From NCBI GenBank assembly GCA_945874115.1, contig CAMCFD010000013.1, positions 1-23,737 on the forward strand: DNA of 23,737 bases. Direction: 5' to 3'. Made by a program: the position numbers and the translations under genes. This document shows, one piece after another, positions 19,618 to 23,737 of the stretch. The notes below the pieces were generated by a model that was not told the DNA's origin, made no database searches, and was given only the letters and a program-made list of their open reading frames with translations. This DNA is from Rickettsia typhi. Lineage in GTDB: Bacteria; Pseudomonadota; Alphaproteobacteria; Rickettsiales; UBA1997. Position 1 is the stretch's first letter. Every line of letters begins with the position of its first letter.

Positions 19618-19645
19618 TGACAAAGCGACTAAAATATGTTATAGT
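19617..19645 (+). promoter_or_regulatory. Predicted sigma70 promoter of bamA
   Basis: A perfect TTGACA (19617-19622), a 17-bp spacer and TATAGT (19640-19645) form the best promoter in the window. Transcription would start near 19652, about 120 nt before the likely bamA start codon. A 61-codon frame across this leader is unlikely to be a gene because the promoter lies inside it. Confidence 0.65.
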
Positions 19646-19773
19646 AAATGGATAATATATAGATTTTTGGGCAGGGCTTTTATCGGTGTTTATTTTACCA
19701 AACTTCAGTTTTTATTTAAAAAATTAACCAAGTTTTCTGTGTTAAAAGTCACCAAAATTCAAAAATAAATTTC

Positions 19774-22089
19774 TTGTTAAAATCTTTTTTAAATCACAAA
19801 TCTTTTCTAAATCACTCTAAATCATTGCTTTTAGCTGTTTTTTTCACTTTATTTTTCTCGCAAAATATTTATGCAAAATCACAAATTATCGTGAAGGGAA
19901 ATGAACGAATTGAATCTGAGACAATCACTGCGCTTATTGGCAGCAAAAGCGCGAAATCGAATTTCTCGGGTTATGAAATTGACAAGGCGCTAAAAAAACT
20001 TCTTGAATCTGACCTTTTTGTTGATGCAAAAATATATCTTCAAGATGGCGATTTAATTGTCGAAGTCGTTGAAAATCCAATTGTGAGTGAAGTAAAATTA
20101 GTCGGCAATAAAAAAATCGAAGACGATGTTTTGATGAATGAGCTTTTGCTAAAAAAGCGCGGAGTTTTCACGAAATTTAAAATGCAATCTGACTTAAAAA
20201 GAATCAACGAAATTTATTTAAAATCGGGAAGATTTTTGACGAAAATTGAGCCAAAAATTATCCAAAAAGAACAAAATCGTGTTGAAGTTATTTTTGACGT
20301 GCAAGAAGGTCCGCGCGCCAAAATCGCCGATATTTTATTTGTTGGAAACAATGAATTTTCAGACGCCGATTTAATCGACGAAATTACGACAAAACCTTCG
20401 AAATGGTTCAAGTTTTTCTCATCTTCCGATATTTATGATTCTGATCGAGTCGAATTTGATCGCGAAAAATTGCGCAGATTTTATGGCACAAAAGGTTTCG
20501 CTGATTTTTCGGCGATTTCTGCAACTGCACAAATTTTGCCAACGAAAGATGAATTTTTTATCACCTTTTTGCTTGAAGAGGGCGTGAAATATAAGATTGG
20601 CGAAATTAATATTCTTAACCATATCGAAAAATTTGACGAAAAAGTTTTGAATAAAGCAATTTTGTTTAAATCGAAAAAACTTTATAATGCTGATTTGATT
20701 GAAAAATCGATCGATAAAATGGTTGAAATAATGTCGGACAAATCCTACGCATTTGCTCATATCGAGCCGGTTTTGAAGCGCAATAAAGAGCAAAAAATTA
20801 TCGATATCACTTTCGAAATTCAAGAAACTGCGCAAATTTATATTGATTCGGTTGTCATTAGAGGAAATACGCGAACTTTAGACGAAGTTGTGCGCCGCGA
20901 GCTTAGAATTCGCGATGGTGACGCATATAATATTACGAAAATTAACCGCTCGAAACAGCGCGTTCAAAATCTCGGATTCTTTGAAAATGTAGAATTCAAC
21001 ACCAAAAGAATTGGTCAATCTGACAAGGTGATTCTTGAAATTGTCGTAAAAGAGAAAAAAACCGGCGAATTAAATTTCGGCATAGGCTATTCAACTGTTG
21101 ATCAAGCGACCGCCAATATTGGCCTGAAAGAGAGAAATTTTCTTGGAACCGGACGCGAACTTGGTGTGAATGTTCAGCGCTCTAAATTTAGTTTCTCGGG
21201 CGACATAAGCTATACAAAACCATATTTTATGGGGCGCGCAATCGACGTTGGTTTTGACTTGTTTGCATATCAATCTGACCAGCGAAACACTTTGGTTTAT
21301 GACCAAAATTCACAAGGTTTTTCTGTTCACGGAAGTTATTTGGTGAGTGAATTTTTAAGCCACCAAATGAATTATTCTTATCGCGACGAAACAATTTCTA
21401 ACGTTAATAGCGCGGCTTCAATCACAATTAAAAACCTTGAAGGAACATTCGTCAGCTCGACAGTCGGCAACAATTTTACTTACGACAAAAGAGACAATAG
21501 AATCGACCCGCGCTCGGGATATTATATTACGCTTGGGCAAGATTACACGGGCCTTGGTGGCGATATTAAAAATATAAAACATACTGGTTCAGCCGGATTT
21601 TATCAGCCAATTTTTAATGAAAATTATGTTTTGAAGCTTTTGGTTCGTGGCGGCGTTGTTAACGGTATGGGCCAAGATGTAAGAAATAATTACGGCTTCT
21701 TTTTGGGTGGAAATAATTTCAGAGGATTCGAGTTTGCAGGTTTAGGCCCGCGTGTTATAACCAACGGAACTGCGGTTGGCGGAAACGCGGTTGGTGGAAA
21801 TATTTACTATGTAGCAACCACTGAATTCCGCTTCCCTCTAGGGTTGCCGAAAGAACTTGGAATTTATGGTATTTTATTTTCAGATAACGGGACTGTAAAA
21901 TCGGTTGACCAGAGCACGAAAAATGCGTCGCCAATCGCCGATTCAGGATCAATACGCTCGTCTTATGGCTTAAGCATCGCGTGGTCGTCGCCGCTGGGTC
22001 CGATTCGTTTTGACTTCTCTCACGTCGCCAAAAAAGAAGATTTTGACCGCGTACAAAATTTCCGCTTCAGTTTCGGCAGCAGTTTTTAA
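19774..22089 (+). CDS. bamA: BamA outer-membrane protein assembly factor
   Basis: BamA is the Omp85 core of the machine that inserts beta-barrel proteins into the outer membrane. The 771 residues include a signal peptide (about 1-35, ending NIYAK), five POTRA domains (about 36-430; for example IVKGNERIESETITALIG and VVIRGNTRTLDEVVRRELRI) and a 16-strand barrel. NLGFFENVEFNTKR ends POTRA 5. NNFRGFEFAGLGPRV holds the conserved RGF loop motif, and the protein ends in FRFSFGSSF with the terminal Phe of outer-membrane barrels. The start is uncertain: TTG at 19774 gives a sensible signal peptide, and no ATG is available upstream in frame. An 18-bp duplication (19780-19815) repeats KSFLNH in the signal region. 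Homologues often have rseP upstream and lpxD or ompH downstream; here tolB and a convergent ccmF flank it. Confidence 0.96.
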   Translation: MLKSFLNHKSFLNHSKSLLLAVFFTLFFSQNIYAKSQIIVKGNERIESETITALIGSKSAKSNFSGYEIDKALKKLLESDLFVDAKIYLQDGDLIVEVVENPIVSEVKLVGNKKIEDDVLMNELLLKKRGVFTKFKMQSDLKRINEIYLKSGRFLTKIEPKIIQKEQNRVEVIFDVQEGPRAKIADILFVGNNEFSDADLIDEITTKPSKWFKFFSSSDIYDSDRVEFDREKLRRFYGTKGFADFSAISATAQILPTKDEFFITFLLEEGVKYKIGEINILNHIEKFDEKVLNKAILFKSKKLYNADLIEKSIDKMVEIMSDKSYAFAHIEPVLKRNKEQKIIDITFEIQETAQIYIDSVVIRGNTRTLDEVVRRELRIRDGDAYNITKINRSKQRVQNLGFFENVEFNTKRIGQSDKVILEIVVKEKKTGELNFGIGYSTVDQATANIGLKERNFLGTGRELGVNVQRSKFSFSGDISYTKPYFMGRAIDVGFDLFAYQSDQRNTLVYDQNSQGFSVHGSYLVSEFLSHQMNYSYRDETISNVNSAASITIKNLEGTFVSSTVGNNFTYDKRDNRIDPRSGYYITLGQDYTGLGGDIKNIKHTGSAGFYQPIFNENYVLKLLVRGGVVNGMGQDVRNNYGFFLGGNNFRGFEFAGLGPRVITNGTAVGGNAVGGNIYYVATTEFRFPLGLPKELGIYGILFSDNGTVKSVDQSTKNASPIADSGSIRSSYGLSIAWSSPLGPIRFDFSHVAKKEDFDRVQNFRFSFGSSF
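19780..19815 (+). repeat. 18-bp tandem duplication in the bamA signal sequence
   Basis: AAATCTTTTTTAAATCAC (19780-19797) is followed immediately by AAATCTTTTCTAAATCAC (19798-19815) with one mismatch. It encodes KSFLNH twice before the hydrophobic core of the signal peptide. Confidence 0.85.
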
Positions 22090-22091
22090 GG

Positions 22092-22166
22092 ATTATAACA
22101 TTTCTCAATTTTGCTCGAAAAATTATTTTGCCTAAAAGGCTAATTATTAGTGGGAAATGGTATTAT
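22092..22166. repeat. Palindromic intergenic element, copy 3 (bamA/ccmF)
   Basis: The left arm (22092-22106, core CATTTCTCA) pairs imperfectly with the right arm TGGGAAATGGTATTAT (22151-22166). Between them lies a second palindrome, AATTATTTTGCCTAAAAGGC followed by TAATTATTA (22121-22149). The right half is colinear with copy 1, and the right arm with copy 2. The element fills the gap between the convergent bamA and ccmF and includes the ccmF stop codon, so it may act as a two-way transcript end. Confidence 0.65.
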
Positions 22167-23737
22167 TTCTTTCTTACAATCTTGAAAATTTTTATAAGCG
22201 CTGATAGAAAAATTAACAAAGACCCAATCCAAATCAATGAAACAAAGGGTTTGTCGTATATTCGTAGTGCATAATATTCGTTCTCATCTTTATTTCCAAT
22301 TGCTAAATATAAGTCGCCGAAAATTCCGTGCTTGATGTCAGCTTCGAAAGTTGTTTGGTCAGAGATTGGATAATAGCGCAATTGTGGCGCAAGTTTCGAG
22401 ATTTCTTTGTCATTTTTAATTATCGCAAATATGGCCTCACGCGCTAGAAAATTAGAGCCCGCGAGATATTCTACCTTTTCAAATTTCACTTTTAGCGCAG
22501 AATTCTGCGAGATTTCGACAATTTCATTTTCTTTGATATTAATTTCTTTTGTCGTGCCTAAATATGAACTTAAAATTATGCCAAGTAATATTACTGAAAA
22601 GCCAAGATGTGCAAGGTTGGCAGAATTTTTCTTCGAAAAAAAAGCCAAGAAAGAGCACTCTAGTGCGAGAAAAAATATGACGATTTCAAGAGTCGCTGCG
22701 TCTTGCGAGTTAAGTGCGAAAATTATTGTGATGATAATTGCGACAAGCGCCGGCAACACATAGCGCGGCTTTTTAATTATTTTAATTGAAGTTTTTTCGA
22801 AATAAGAAAGTGTTAAAAATATTAAAAAAGGCACTAATAAAATTGCGAAAATTTTATTATAATAATCGGCGCCAATTGAAATTGAAGAAGCAAAAAAACT
22901 TTGTGAGAAAATTGGATAAAAAATCCCCAAAAGCATTGTAAATAAAGCGATCATCAAGAAATAATTATTAAGCAAAATCATTGTGATTTTTGAGAGAAAT
23001 TTATTTTGTTCCTGACTTTGTGATTTAATTTTATTGGCCTTGAGTGCAAATAATAACATAGACAGGCCGCCGATTGCGACTATGAGCAAGATTATGAAAA
23101 AGCCGCGTTTAGCATCGACCGCAAAAGAATGAACCGAAGTTAAAAGCCCAGAGCGCACTAGAAAAATGCCGATCAGCGACAATATGAAAGTGATAATTGA
23201 TAGTAAAATTGTCCATATTTTAAAGTCATCTTTTTTTTGCAAAACCTTGGCGCAGTGAATAAGTGCACAGCTTGAAAGCCACGGCATTAGTGAAACATTT
23301 TCGACCGGATCCCAAAACCAATATCCGCCCCAACCAAGCTCGCGATAAGCCCACCAAGAGCCCAGAGCTACTCCGAGAGTTAGAAATCCGAAAGAAGTAA
23401 AAAGCCAAGGCTGAATATTTTTTGCTAAATTTTTATCGACTTTCTCTAAAAAAAGTGCGGAAAGTGCAAGAGAAAATGTTATAAAAAATCCGATATAGCC
23501 AATGTAGAGCATAGGCGGATGAAGGGCTAGTCCAATATCTTGCAAAAGAGGATTTAGACCGAGGCCACTTTGAGGGGCTGGGAAAATAATCTCAAAAGGG
23601 TTCGACGCAAAAGCAGTAAACAGCGCAAACGAGCCAATGACAACGCTTTGAACGCTTGAGGCAATGTCTTTGAACTCACTTTTGTTAGTCAGTGTAAAAA
23701 TAAAACTATAGCCCGACAAAATCGTTAAAAGCAGCAA
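22163..23737 (-). CDS. ccmF: CcmF cytochrome c haem lyase component (5' end outside window)
   Basis: CcmF is the inner-membrane core of the system I haem lyase, which attaches haem to apocytochrome c in the periplasm. The frame stays open to the last base, so the start is missing; 524 residues are visible of roughly 640. Hydrophobic segments alternate throughout. The haem-handling WWD signature is WWAYRELGWGGYWFWDPVEN (about 128-147 of the fragment). The conserved histidines are in LALHPPMLYIGY before it and FLVRSGLLTSVHSFA after it. A large periplasmic domain occupies the C-terminal part (about 395-495), followed by a final membrane helix and a basic tail. NrfE is a close paralogue, but no nrf genes are seen. 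It converges with bamA, and its stop lies within palindrome copy 3. Confidence 0.95.
   Translation of the reverse strand: MLLLTILSGYSFIFTLTNKSEFKDIASSVQSVVIGSFALFTAFASNPFEIIFPAPQSGLGLNPLLQDIGLALHPPMLYIGYIGFFITFSLALSALFLEKVDKNLAKNIQPWLFTSFGFLTLGVALGSWWAYRELGWGGYWFWDPVENVSLMPWLSSCALIHCAKVLQKKDDFKIWTILLSIITFILSLIGIFLVRSGLLTSVHSFAVDAKRGFFIILLIVAIGGLSMLLFALKANKIKSQSQEQNKFLSKITMILLNNYFLMIALFTMLLGIFYPIFSQSFFASSISIGADYYNKIFAILLVPFLIFLTLSYFEKTSIKIIKKPRYVLPALVAIIITIIFALNSQDAATLEIVIFFLALECSFLAFFSKKNSANLAHLGFSVILLGIILSSYLGTTKEINIKENEIVEISQNSALKVKFEKVEYLAGSNFLAREAIFAIIKNDKEISKLAPQLRYYPISDQTTFEADIKHGIFGDLYLAIGNKDENEYYALRIYDKPFVSLIWIGSLLIFLSALIKIFKIVRKK

Noticed and set aside
19583..19768. 61-codon frame between tolB and bamA
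   Set aside because: It contains the bamA promoter and the hairpin and shows no family motif.
20419..20835. 138-codon antisense frame inside bamA
   Set aside because: It lies opposite the POTRA-coding region of a secure gene and has no start context or motif.
1..23737. CRISPR arrays, insertion sequences, integrases, rRNA genes, replication origin
   Set aside because: No regularly spaced repeats, transposase or integrase motifs, rRNA sequence or DnaA-box cluster was seen on either strand.

Overview
The window is AT-rich, about one third G+C by eye, and densely coded. It looks like the chromosome of an alphaproteobacterium close to Rickettsiales. The pointers are a rickettsial-type VirB4 next to a very large Cys-rich VirB6, an AmpG-type muropeptide permease, alphaproteobacterial YidC, HslV, TolB and BamA, a CydAB quinol oxidase together with CcmF, and intergenic palindromic repeats. 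A LysR regulator, a PLP aminotransferase and a formyltransferase suggest less reduction than in Rickettsia itself. The genus cannot be named from this sequence.

Layout. Bases 1-7088 read rightward: the 3' part of lon, yidC, tRNA-Ser(GGA), a formyltransferase-family gene, then a compact lysR / small helical protein / aminotransferase group. Bases 7085-17417 read leftward. In transcription order they hold ampG, virB4 and virB6; a promoter, structured leader and tRNA-Thr(GGT); then cydA, cydB and a small methyltransferase that meets the aminotransferase tail to tail with a 4-bp overlap. Bases 17558-22089 read rightward: hslV, tolB, bamA. Bases 22163-23737 read leftward and hold most of ccmF, whose 5' end lies outside the window.

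How the genes fit together. Much of the window serves the cell envelope: YidC for inner-membrane insertion, TolB for envelope integrity, BamA for outer-membrane insertion, AmpG for muropeptide uptake, and VirB4/VirB6 for type IV secretion. Lon and HslV are ATP-dependent protease components. CydAB and CcmF belong to respiration (microaerobic quinol oxidation and cytochrome c maturation).

Most unusual signals. (1) A family of imperfect palindromes with shared arms occurs in three intergenic gaps: lon/yidC, yidC/tRNA-Ser and bamA/ccmF. (2) The 3' end of tRNA-Ser is echoed just downstream, once inverted and once as a direct repeat. (3) A self-contained leftward unit of strong promoter, nested-stem leader RNA, tRNA-Thr and hairpin terminator sits between virB6 and cydA. 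(4) The aminotransferase carries a GC-rich disordered tail of about 105 residues. (5) ampG overlaps virB4, with no virB3 present. No insertion sequence, integrase, CRISPR array or rRNA was seen.
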